The translations under genes and the position numbers were made by a program. The notes under the pieces were generated by a model, which saw nothing but the letters and a program-made list of their open reading frames with translations, did no database searches and was not told where the DNA came from. Positions 44,201-51,852 of a stretch of 64,000 nucleotides of DNA are shown one piece after another. Every line of letters starts with the position of its first letter. Position 1 is the first letter of the stretch. This DNA is from Pseudomonas huaxiensis (lineage in GTDB: Bacteria > Pseudomonadota > Gammaproteobacteria > Pseudomonadales > Pseudomonadaceae): assembly GCF_003231275.1 (NCBI RefSeq), contig NZ_QKVL01000002.1, positions 186,001 to 250,000 of the forward strand, given 5' to 3'.

Positions 44201-45796
44201 GAGATCGCCCTGCTGGGCCTGGCCACGGTGTCGGTGCCACCGGCCACCCCCTCGCCCATCGGTTATGCCGAACTGGTGCTCAAGGCCGACTACAACTTCA
44301 ATCGCGGCACGCTGTTCCTCGGCGCGCAACTGACCGCCAACTCGTACATCCTGGCCAAGGACTGCCACCTGACCGGCGGCTTTGTCGTGGCGGCCTGGAC
44401 CAAGGACAACCCGGACGACCCGAACGGCTACAAGGCCGGCGACTTCGTGGTATCGCTGGGCGGCTATCACCCGGCGTACAGCAAGCCGAGCTGGTACCCC
44501 GACGTACCGCGCATGGGCTTCAACTGGAACGTGACCTCGGAACTGACCGTCAAGGGCGGCCTGTACTTCGCCCTGGTGCCGTCGGCGGTCATGGCTGGCG
44601 GCAGCCTCGAAGCGGTCTGGCAGAGCGGCGACCTGCGTGCCTGGTTCAAGGCCTGGGTGGACTTCCTGCTAGGCTGGAAACCGTTTCACTATGACGCCAG
44701 CATCGGCATCAGCCTTGGCGCGTCGTACAAGGTCAACCTGGGCATCACCTCGTTCACCGTCAGCGTCAACGTCGGCGTGCAGGTTCACCTGTGGGGCCCG
44801 GTTTTCGCCGGCACCGCCACCGCCGACCTGTTTGTCATCAGCATCACCATCAGTTTCGGCGACAGCGCCAACAGCCAGGTCACGCCCATCGACTGGAGCG
44901 ACTTCAAGAGTTCGTTCCTGCCCGGTGGCGGCGATGCCCCGCCGAAAAGCGCACCGCACCGCCTGCTGCTGGCCGATCTGCCACAAAGCCTGAACGACAG
45001 CACGCCGGTCAAACAGACCGACTCGGTGTGCCTGGTGCGGGTGGCCAACGGCATGCTGCAAGACCTCAAGGGCGTCGGCGGCATGGACTGGGTGCTCGAC
45101 CCCGAGCGCTTCGAGCTGACCACCTGGTCCGCAGTGCCGAGCAAGCAGGCCAGCTACACCGGCTCCGGCGCGGTCCAGAACATCGCCGCGAGCAACACCG
45201 ATTTCGGCGTTGGCCCGGTCGGCGTGAACAATGCCAACTTCGCCTCCAGCCACACCGTGGTGATCAGCAAGCTCGACGGCGAAATGAGCGCCGAAGACAT
45301 CCGTGTGGACGTCAGCGCGGTACTGGAAAACCTGCCCTCGGCGACCTGGTCGACCACCGCCGCGCTGGACCCGAGCCTGGCCAACCTCAACGACACCGCG
45401 GCGCGCAGCGTGCCCAACGCCATGACCGGCCTGCGCATCGCCGCCAAGACCGACAACCCCGACGTGACGCCGCTGCCCATCGACCTCGGTGTGCTGCGCG
45501 AGGAAATCGAAGACCAGCGCAGCGTGGTCTGGCCGGTGCCCAGCGTGCCCACCGCCACCGGCTACCCGCAAACCGACACCCTGCCGGTGTTCACCAAGGC
45601 CCTGGTCGACCCGACCGTCAGCGCCGCGCGCTCGGCGATTCTCGCGCAACTGGCCGTCGATGGCCTGACCACCGCGACCAGCGTCGACGTCAGCGCGCTG
45701 GCTGCCAACGCCGCCAACACCTTGCTCCACGCACCGGTGCTGTCGGTGCTCGGCGCCCAACCTTCCTCGTCCACTTCTGGAGCAGCCCGCCCATGA
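41246..45796 (+). CDS. Very large DUF6603-type protein
   Basis: 1516 residues, no signal peptide, no membrane helices. Residues about 1-840 are a long run of beta-strand segments with Ser/Ala/Gly-rich loops (DWTLTGLAANAAISQLSLTF-like patterns repeat). Residues about 845-1165 match what I recall of DUF6603: LPQFQLSALASYAS, GGPPFLQVDALAAGFGFNRDL, LTANSYILAKDCHLTGGF, VVSLGGYHPAY, YPDVPRMGFNW, ALVPSAVMAGGSLEAVW and WKPFHYDASIGISLG. Residues 1165-1516 are a further beta-rich tail. A GGAGG box nine bases before favours the ATG at 41246. It follows the ACP by 108 bp and leads four coupled genes. The function of the family is unknown. Confidence 0.8.
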   Translation: MTAMNNVSPDLSQLQAQLTQKKDASGTLALGADTTGISALDTLFGASNVSLADADIGAVGSDWPRSFSVSGTPSGDWTLTGLAANAAISQLSLTFTQSAQGAAITFSLETAASVTQGKSVIGFSGNLDDDDALVLQLTPPDSNLPLLAVGNFAFRNRFGGWLPVDLPLFSNMPFSQIEVQASYGDAAETRCDVTTGVNGDWTLVQGGPSLKNASVNLASDSKVADDKPVTQLSGRVDGSLQIGGQLWAVSVNLNGSSQVAIAVKGDAGQQPALAALAGLIAGDAAAATVTTQVASLPLANLVLNSVDIAFDWQQGKLLSSSVAATLPFTFNSKPADLLLAVSLPPLDVGGKLSADTPVKIRDVVTQYLGDASGFPDTTVTTLAFSTVPSEGSYGFALAMNDVFSAGPLALDKVSVNIDKSAEATTGKMNAELTLAEVGIEVAAVYGKGWQISGSTGKDQSIDVGKLLSQLASSFGVTCPAALNEFKLKNLAVSLDTGASDFTFACEGSFPIAGVSLDFSVDIELSKPKTAWQGNFTGEVVIGAATFKVTFTQDSKVKLLRAELVPTAGKTLALVDVAQTFAIDLSGVPAELLPVLKQASFTYDFNKSQLVLTASTDSVAVSLVCVPAATTGRLYAAVVDIQVEADISQLPVVGSHLAAIENIGLNGMSLVIASGVFSADEITAVNAVIPEGLPVVPALSATGRVVLSANLMLGGKAAKPLQLAFAQPEKPKQALLADADVAANAPTPAGNSKAQGKWVNVQKSFGPISLSRVGVAYRDQRVWLMLDGGFAMGGINIELMGASIAFRPVLPPIPDGASLDGVFIGYSNASVTIAGGLLKVVTEDDKGQELIEYDGQLLLKLPQFQLSALASYASLDGSPSLFAYAVLSAPIGGPPFLQVDALAAGFGFNRDLVIPGLDTLDQMPLIAAVNGDSPFAGKDPSQALKVMHNYVPPRYGEYFLALGVRVASFQMIKGFLLATGKLGNEFEIALLGLATVSVPPATPSPIGYAELVLKADYNFNRGTLFLGAQLTANSYILAKDCHLTGGFVVAAWTKDNPDDPNGYKAGDFVVSLGGYHPAYSKPSWYPDVPRMGFNWNVTSELTVKGGLYFALVPSAVMAGGSLEAVWQSGDLRAWFKAWVDFLLGWKPFHYDASIGISLGASYKVNLGITSFTVSVNVGVQVHLWGPVFAGTATADLFVISITISFGDSANSQVTPIDWSDFKSSFLPGGGDAPPKSAPHRLLLADLPQSLNDSTPVKQTDSVCLVRVANGMLQDLKGVGGMDWVLDPERFELTTWSAVPSKQASYTGSGAVQNIAASNTDFGVGPVGVNNANFASSHTVVISKLDGEMSAEDIRVDVSAVLENLPSATWSTTAALDPSLANLNDTAARSVPNAMTGLRIAAKTDNPDVTPLPIDLGVLREEIEDQRSVVWPVPSVPTATGYPQTDTLPVFTKALVDPTVSAARSAILAQLAVDGLTTATSVDVSALAANAANTLLHAPVLSVLGAQPSSSTSGAARP

Positions 45797-47310
45797 CCAG
45801 CGCCACGACCACGCCCCTGAGCGACGGCACCGTCCAGTTCGTCGCGCATTGGCTACCGCCCCTGATGGCCGGCGACTACAGCATCACCGTCACTCAACAC
45901 CTGCAAAACACCGACCCCAAGGCCGGAGCCAAGGCGGCGTTCGATGAAGCCTTCGTCAACAGCCGGCGCTTCGCCGTGCGTGGCGAGCGCTTCAGCCTCA
46001 ACCCCGATGAGCTGGTGTCGCGGTTTCCGCCTGCGGACAACCAGGGCGAATACCAGAATGTGCTGCCCCATGTGATCTTCGCCCGGCGCACCCTGCCCTG
46101 GGAGCGTTCGCCGGAACTTGAAGCCGACAACGCCTCGTGGCTGGCCCTGTTGCTGTTCGAAACCGACGAAGCGCCGACCCTGCAATCGGTGCAGGCCGGC
46201 GACCTGCAACGCAAGCCGTTCTATCGCAGCGCCGAAGACGCCGCGAGCCAGGGCACGCCGTCCACCAGCACCCTGCCGGCCACCGCCGCCAGCTACCCCG
46301 ACGGCTACGCGCTGCTCAGCGGCGCCGATGGCAAGGCGCCGGCCTTCACCCTGTCCACCGGGGAAAACTGGTGGGACCTGTGCCAGGTCATCGATGTGCC
46401 GGCGGACCTGTTCGCCGCCATCGCGCCGACCCTCGACGAACTGGACTGGCTGGCCCATGCGCGCAGCGTATCGCTGACCAGCAAGCAGGCCGAAGATGAA
46501 GCCGAGCAGGAAGGTTCGTTCTCGGTGGTGGTGGGCAACCGCCTGCCGGCGCCGAACCGCCAGTGCGTGGTCCATCTGGTTTCGCTGGAAGGCCTGGCGC
46601 GCTTCCTGCCGACCGCCGATGGCGAAACCGCTGCGCCGCTGACCCTGGCCAGCGGCGGCACCGCGCAGACCCTGCGCCTGGTATCGCTGGCTAACTGGAA
46701 GTTCACCTCGCTGGACCCGCAGGAAACTTTCAGCGGCTACCTCGAAGCGGTGGACTGCGCGCCGCTGCGGCGTCCGGCCCCGGCCAGCAGCACCAGCCCC
46801 GTGCAACAGACCGTGGCCAACGCCTTCGCCATGGGCTACACGGCACTGAACCACCACACCCGCCTCGGCGACAACACGGTGTCGTGGCTACGCGGCCCGC
46901 TGCTGCCGTTTGCCTCGGTGCCGGTGATCGTGCCGCCGCCGGCGGCCACACCGCTGGTTGTCGCCGACCAGGCGGTGAGCTTCAATCCGGCCACCGGCCT
47001 GATGGACGTCACCTACGCCGCCGCCTGGCAGATCGGCCGCGGCCTCGGTCTGCAAAACAATCTCTACGCCAGCACGCTCTATGGGTGGAAACGCAATGAA
47101 GCCCGTGCCGAGGCGCAGCACAGCGAAACCCTGGCCCTGACCCAACGCCTGCACGCCTCGGTGCAGCCCAATTCGGCACTGCGCAGCGGCGCGGCAGCAG
47201 CGCCCGTCGGCCGCAGCGGACTGCGCGGCCTGGCCATCGGCCTGATCGCCGAATCCCTCAGCGCGCAGTGCGCCCGCTCTTCCAGCCCTTCTGCGGAGCA
47301 AGACCAATGA
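45793..47310 (+). CDS. Uncharacterised protein co-encoded with DUF6603 protein
   Basis: 505 residues, no signal peptide. It begins MTSATTTPLSDGTVQFV. Features include HWLPPLMAGDYSITVTQHLQ, FAVRGERFSLNPDELVSRFPPADNQGEYQNVLPHV, SWLALLLFETDEAP and, near the C-terminus, AWQIGRGLGLQNNLYASTLYGWKR. Mixed alpha/beta composition. No recognised domain. ATGA overlaps on both sides couple it to the DUF6603 gene and the next gene. The GEYQNVLPHVIFARRTLPWER stretch suggests a compact folded domain, perhaps a structural partner. Confidence 0.72.
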   Translation: MTSATTTPLSDGTVQFVAHWLPPLMAGDYSITVTQHLQNTDPKAGAKAAFDEAFVNSRRFAVRGERFSLNPDELVSRFPPADNQGEYQNVLPHVIFARRTLPWERSPELEADNASWLALLLFETDEAPTLQSVQAGDLQRKPFYRSAEDAASQGTPSTSTLPATAASYPDGYALLSGADGKAPAFTLSTGENWWDLCQVIDVPADLFAAIAPTLDELDWLAHARSVSLTSKQAEDEAEQEGSFSVVVGNRLPAPNRQCVVHLVSLEGLARFLPTADGETAAPLTLASGGTAQTLRLVSLANWKFTSLDPQETFSGYLEAVDCAPLRRPAPASSTSPVQQTVANAFAMGYTALNHHTRLGDNTVSWLRGPLLPFASVPVIVPPPAATPLVVADQAVSFNPATGLMDVTYAAAWQIGRGLGLQNNLYASTLYGWKRNEARAEAQHSETLALTQRLHASVQPNSALRSGAAAAPVGRSGLRGLAIGLIAESLSAQCARSSSPSAEQDQ

Positions 47311-48164
47311 CCCTGCTCGCCCAACGCAACAGCCAGCTGTTCTCGGTGCAATCGGTGACCAGCCGCGCCAACCTGATGGCCGCCCCGCCCGACAGCGCCC
47401 CGGTGCCCGGCGCGATTACCGAATGGCTGAGCAAACTCGCGGTGCTCAAGGGCGTGCCGTTCGGCTATCTGGTGCCGGATGAAGCCATGCTGCCGGCCGA
47501 ATCAATCCGCTTCTTCGTGCTCGATCCCAACTGGATCAACGCGCTGTTCGAAGGCGCCACCAGCATCGGCCGCTCCAGCACCCGCGACGCTGCCCTCGAT
47601 GCGCGGCTGGTGGCGCAGCTGTACGCAGCGGTCGCACCTGCCGGCACGGTGAGCGGCTTTGTCCTGCGCTCGAACGTGGTCGCCGGCTGGCCCGGCATCG
47701 AAGTCCGCGCCTATGACGCCAACCACAATCGCCTGACCGGCGTACTGCGCCAGGACGTGCTCTCGCCAACGGTGCTGCTGTACATGACCACCGGCCAGAT
47801 CAGCTATGTGGACATCGGCGAGCCGTCCGAGGCAATGCACTTCGGCGTCGATATCGGCCAGACCAGCAAGTCGCTGCGCTACGTCACCGTACCGGCCGGC
47901 GCGCAGCCCAACACCCGGCCCGGCGATCAGGTGGACAAGGCCAGCGTAGCGGTGACCTACCGCAGCGCCGGTGGCGGCAAGCGCGTACTGAAAATCGCCG
48001 ACCTGGCCAAGGCACTGGAAACCGCACTGGTCGCCAACAACGCCAACCTGGTGCCTGGCACCCAGCAGCAACGCCCCTTCACGCCTGCGGAATTCGCCCT
48101 TGAACTGGTCGAGGGCGTCCAGACGGTCCGCTTCAAAAACACCACCCAGGAGGCATCGGCATGA
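47307..48164 (+). CDS. Uncharacterised 285-residue protein
   Basis: No signal peptide or membrane segment. Distinct stretches: GAITEWLSKLAVLKGVPFGYLVPDEAML, IRFFVLDPNWINALFEGATSIGRSS and VAGWPGIEVRAYD near the middle, then beta-rich sequence to the end. I do not recognise a named family. ATGA overlap with the gene before and with the next, so stoichiometric co-production is likely. Confidence 0.72.
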   Translation: MTLLAQRNSQLFSVQSVTSRANLMAAPPDSAPVPGAITEWLSKLAVLKGVPFGYLVPDEAMLPAESIRFFVLDPNWINALFEGATSIGRSSTRDAALDARLVAQLYAAVAPAGTVSGFVLRSNVVAGWPGIEVRAYDANHNRLTGVLRQDVLSPTVLLYMTTGQISYVDIGEPSEAMHFGVDIGQTSKSLRYVTVPAGAQPNTRPGDQVDKASVAVTYRSAGGGKRVLKIADLAKALETALVANNANLVPGTQQQRPFTPAEFALELVEGVQTVRFKNTTQEASA

Positions 48165-51100
48165 GCGGCAGCGGCCTGATCGTTCCCATCGACGTGACCG
48201 CGCTGGTCATCGGCGTGCCCGATGCTGCGACGGTAAACACCTTCGCCGCGGTGGCCAGCGACTTCTCGCTGATGCCCTGGTCCGGCGACGCCGGCCCTTA
48301 CCTGGCCGAGCCCCTGCTGCCCCGGCCGTTCGACTCGGTCAATGGCACCGAGGCCATGCAGCCCGGCATCCACCTGCACTGGGCCTTGCCCGACAGCATC
48401 AACCGTGGCGGCACCGATGGCTCGGGCAAGGTCGAGTTTCTTCAGGCGCCCAACCTGTGGATGGTGACCCGTATCGCGGGTGCCGACGGCAGCACCCAGC
48501 AGAATGCCTGGGTGATCGAGAGCGACCAGTTGCAAACCCAGCGCGACGCCAGCCTGCCGCAAAACATCGCCTCACGGGCGGTGCCGATCACCCCGGACCC
48601 GAGCAGCCCGGGCAAACCGTTCATGTACCAGGGGCGGGTCTATCGCCAGGCCGACTGGGCCGGGCGCAAGGCCGCGACCTACGCCAGCAGCAACACCACG
48701 GTCGGCTACGGCACGCCGTCCTATGCAGCGGCGTATCCGCACTGCCCCAACGTGTTCTCGTTCTGGGACCCGCTGGACGATGCCCAGGCCCAGGGCTTCA
48801 CCGCGGAAACCCCGCTGTCGTACTCGGTGGTTGGCTGGTACGCCGACAGCAGCGACGATCCGCTGGGCGCGCTGGTGTACCCGAAGGAAGCGACCAGCGT
48901 CGAAGACCGTCAGGCCTTTATCGCCCAGCGCCTGAACTGGAGCGTGAGCAACACCTCTGATGTACCGGACCGCACCGTCTGCAGCGGCCAGCTCGGCGGC
49001 CTGAGCTGGGACCCGGAGCGCGCCTGGCTGACCCCGCCGAGCGCCGGCGGCATCGACGTGGTCATCGCCGACAACACCGCCGAAGCGGTGGCGGCCCTGC
49101 TGCAAGCGCGCAACCCCGGTGTGGCCGACCTGGAAACCCTGCTCAACGTGTTCCAGCAAGGCATGCTCGCCGAACTGGGCAAGGTCGGCGGTGCTGCCGC
49201 CGCCGATGATGCCGTGCATCAATCGGGCTTCTCGGCGCTGCCGGGCGGCACCGTATGGGTGGCTCGCCAGATCACCGCGCCGGGCGCCACCCCCGCCGGC
49301 AGCAACGGCCAGTTGCCCGATGCCGCCGCCGCGCAACTGGAACAGATCAACCGCCTGCAACGCAGCCTCGATGGACAGAACGGCGACCTCGACGCGCTGC
49401 GCCAGCAACTGTTCATCGACTGGGCGAAGTTCATGCTGTTGCAGTTCAACCTGGCCAATCCGACCAACCTCAGCGCCGACCAGGCCCGCGCCTTTATCGG
49501 CAACTACGACCTGGCCGCGATCAAGACCCTGAGCGGCGCGCCGACCAGCCCCGGCAGCATCGACACCACGCAAACGCAGATCAACACGGCGCTGGCCACC
49601 CTGCGCACCAGCCTCGGCGCGGGGTGGGAGGTCAAGCCGTCTTCGGCGCCACGCTACTGGCAGCCGGCGGACCCGGTGATCCTGCTCGCCGGGCGCCCGA
49701 CTACCCAGGCCTCGCCTCGCCACGGTGGCGACGGCCGTTTCCACCCCGAAGGCCTGCTGGCGTGCCGGGTCGGCAGCCAGTTGGTCAACAGCGTGAAACT
49801 GCGCGGCGCTACCGTGACCCCGCAGGTCAGCCTGGCAGCAGCGCCGAGCGGCGCCAGCTACCCGCCTGAACTGGACGCGCTGCTGGCCGAAACCCTGACC
49901 CTCGATCCGCTGCACGCGCCGGCCCTGGCGCGGCAACTGGTCAGCGCCAGCGGCCAGCAACCGGCCAACGCGCTGACCGCCCGCGCCCTGGAAGGACAGA
50001 TCAGCGACGCCCAGCACGCCTTGCGCGGCGCCAGTAACGCCGACGACGCGAACGTCATCCTGCAAGGCACGGCGCCGTCTCCGGTGGGCCTGAAGACCTG
50101 GCAGCAACCGTGGCTGCCGACCTTCCTCAACTGGGAAGTGCAGTTCTCGCCGTACCAGCATGTCGGCCTCTCGGACGGCGGCGGCGACTACAGCGCCGAT
50201 GCGGTCACCGGGTCCTTCACCCTCGACCCGGACGGCCTGGACTTCAATGCCAATCCCGGCCTGCAACCGTCATCGGCGCTACAGAGTTATTCCGGTACCG
50301 TGACCCTGGCCGGACGCACCGAGATCAACCTGCAATCGCAGCTCAAGACCTGGCTCGCCAACTACCCGGACGACCCCAACGCACCGGTGCTGGAAAGCAT
50401 CCTCGGGCAACTCGACCTGCAAGCCATGGCGCAAAGCCTCAACGGCTTCAACCAAGGCCTGCTGATGTGCAGCCAGAGCCTGCAACTGCCGGTGATGGAC
50501 GCCCTCAGCACCTCGCTGATCGTGCGCAACTTCACCAATAAACAGGTGGCGCCGCAGGTCGCCGAGGCCAACGTTGCCTCGCCAGCGCCCAACAACGGCT
50601 TCAACCCGCTGCGCACCGGTGAGCTGCGAATCAGCAAACTGCGCTTGGTGGATGCCTACGGCCAGGCGGTGGACCTGCCTGCGCCGACACCGATCATCGC
50701 CGAACGACTCAAGCAGCGCCTGGCCAACGGCGGCGTTGCCGACAACGGCAAGATCGTCCTGCCGCCCCGCCTTACTCAGCCGGCACGCCTGCAATTCCGC
50801 TGGCTGAGCGCCCTCGACGGCCAGGCCGAATGCGGCGACCAGGGCCACGCGCCGATCTCCGGCTGGGTGCTGTTCAACCACCTCGACGACGCGCTGGCGA
50901 TCTATGACGCCAACGGCGCGCCGATCGGCTCGCTCAACACCCTCGGGCCGCGCTGGCAAGGCGCACCGGGCAGCGACAACTGGACCTTGCCGTTCACTCA
51001 GGTGATGGCCTCGATCAACCCGTACCTGGCCAACTTCGTCCGGGCACTCTACGACCAGCCGAAAGGCGTGTCGTTCCTCAACGCGCTGCTCGCCACGCTC

Positions 51101-51838
51101 GACAACGCCAGTGGTGCCAGCGGCCCGTCGGCGCCCACCGCCGACCCGAGCCTGAGCGTGCTGATCGGCCGTCCGCTGGCGGTGGTTCGCGCGTCCTTGC
51201 GCCTGGAGCTGCAAGGCCAGCCGGCCGCCGACGGCAGTTGGGATGCCTTCGCCGCCAGTGTCGCCCTGAAACCGGGTCAGCCACGGCCGAGTGCCGGCAT
51301 CGGCAACATCAACTTCCCGGTGCGCCTCGGCGACTTCGGTCTGTATGACGACGGCATGGTCGGTTACTTCATCGAAGACGGCAGCGAGAGTCAGTGGACC
51401 ACCTTTTATTCACCCGCCGCGCTCGGCGGCAACGGCGTGGTGCCGGTGGACATCGACAAGACCGCCGTCACGCCGGTGGCCGCCTCCAGCCCGGGCAACG
51501 GCCTGACATTGACCTTGCTGATCGACCCGCACGGCTCGGTCAACGCCACGTCCGGCATCCTTCCGGTGAAGACCATTTCGATTCCGCGGGCGCAATGGCA
51601 ACCGGCGCTGGACCGCATCGCCGTGACCTTCCTGACCACGCCGATGGTCGGCGCCGGGAGGGTGATGCCGGTACCGACGCCGGAAGAAAACGGCTACTTG
51701 TGGCAATGGGTGACGCGCCCGGCCCCCGATAAGCCCTGGGCCAGCGACACGCCTGGCGCGGCGGTTCCGACCGCCACCCTGGTGTCGCCTCAACGCATCG
51801 AAGAAGGCTGGCTGCGGCTGGTGCGCACTAACGGTTAA
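48161..51838 (+). CDS. Uncharacterised 1225-residue protein
   Basis: Large soluble-looking protein without a signal peptide. The N-terminal part has LPRPFDSVNGTEAMQPGIHLHWALPDSIN (about 49-77) followed by NLWMVTRIAGADG; the centre has alternating helices and strands with LNRLQ-like coiled-coil stretch near 410-430; the C-terminal third contains WVLFNHLDDALAIYDANG, YLANFVRALYDQPKGVSFLNALLATLDNA and a beta-rich end. No catalytic motif was recognised. A strong AGGAGG box precedes the ATG. It is preceded by an ATGA overlap and followed at 14 bp by the last gene. Confidence 0.72.
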   Translation: MSGSGLIVPIDVTALVIGVPDAATVNTFAAVASDFSLMPWSGDAGPYLAEPLLPRPFDSVNGTEAMQPGIHLHWALPDSINRGGTDGSGKVEFLQAPNLWMVTRIAGADGSTQQNAWVIESDQLQTQRDASLPQNIASRAVPITPDPSSPGKPFMYQGRVYRQADWAGRKAATYASSNTTVGYGTPSYAAAYPHCPNVFSFWDPLDDAQAQGFTAETPLSYSVVGWYADSSDDPLGALVYPKEATSVEDRQAFIAQRLNWSVSNTSDVPDRTVCSGQLGGLSWDPERAWLTPPSAGGIDVVIADNTAEAVAALLQARNPGVADLETLLNVFQQGMLAELGKVGGAAAADDAVHQSGFSALPGGTVWVARQITAPGATPAGSNGQLPDAAAAQLEQINRLQRSLDGQNGDLDALRQQLFIDWAKFMLLQFNLANPTNLSADQARAFIGNYDLAAIKTLSGAPTSPGSIDTTQTQINTALATLRTSLGAGWEVKPSSAPRYWQPADPVILLAGRPTTQASPRHGGDGRFHPEGLLACRVGSQLVNSVKLRGATVTPQVSLAAAPSGASYPPELDALLAETLTLDPLHAPALARQLVSASGQQPANALTARALEGQISDAQHALRGASNADDANVILQGTAPSPVGLKTWQQPWLPTFLNWEVQFSPYQHVGLSDGGGDYSADAVTGSFTLDPDGLDFNANPGLQPSSALQSYSGTVTLAGRTEINLQSQLKTWLANYPDDPNAPVLESILGQLDLQAMAQSLNGFNQGLLMCSQSLQLPVMDALSTSLIVRNFTNKQVAPQVAEANVASPAPNNGFNPLRTGELRISKLRLVDAYGQAVDLPAPTPIIAERLKQRLANGGVADNGKIVLPPRLTQPARLQFRWLSALDGQAECGDQGHAPISGWVLFNHLDDALAIYDANGAPIGSLNTLGPRWQGAPGSDNWTLPFTQVMASINPYLANFVRALYDQPKGVSFLNALLATLDNASGASGPSAPTADPSLSVLIGRPLAVVRASLRLELQGQPAADGSWDAFAASVALKPGQPRPSAGIGNINFPVRLGDFGLYDDGMVGYFIEDGSESQWTTFYSPAALGGNGVVPVDIDKTAVTPVAASSPGNGLTLTLLIDPHGSVNATSGILPVKTISIPRAQWQPALDRIAVTFLTTPMVGAGRVMPVPTPEENGYLWQWVTRPAPDKPWASDTPGAAVPTATLVSPQRIEEGWLRLVRTNG

Positions 51839-51852
51839 GGGAGCAACAACCC

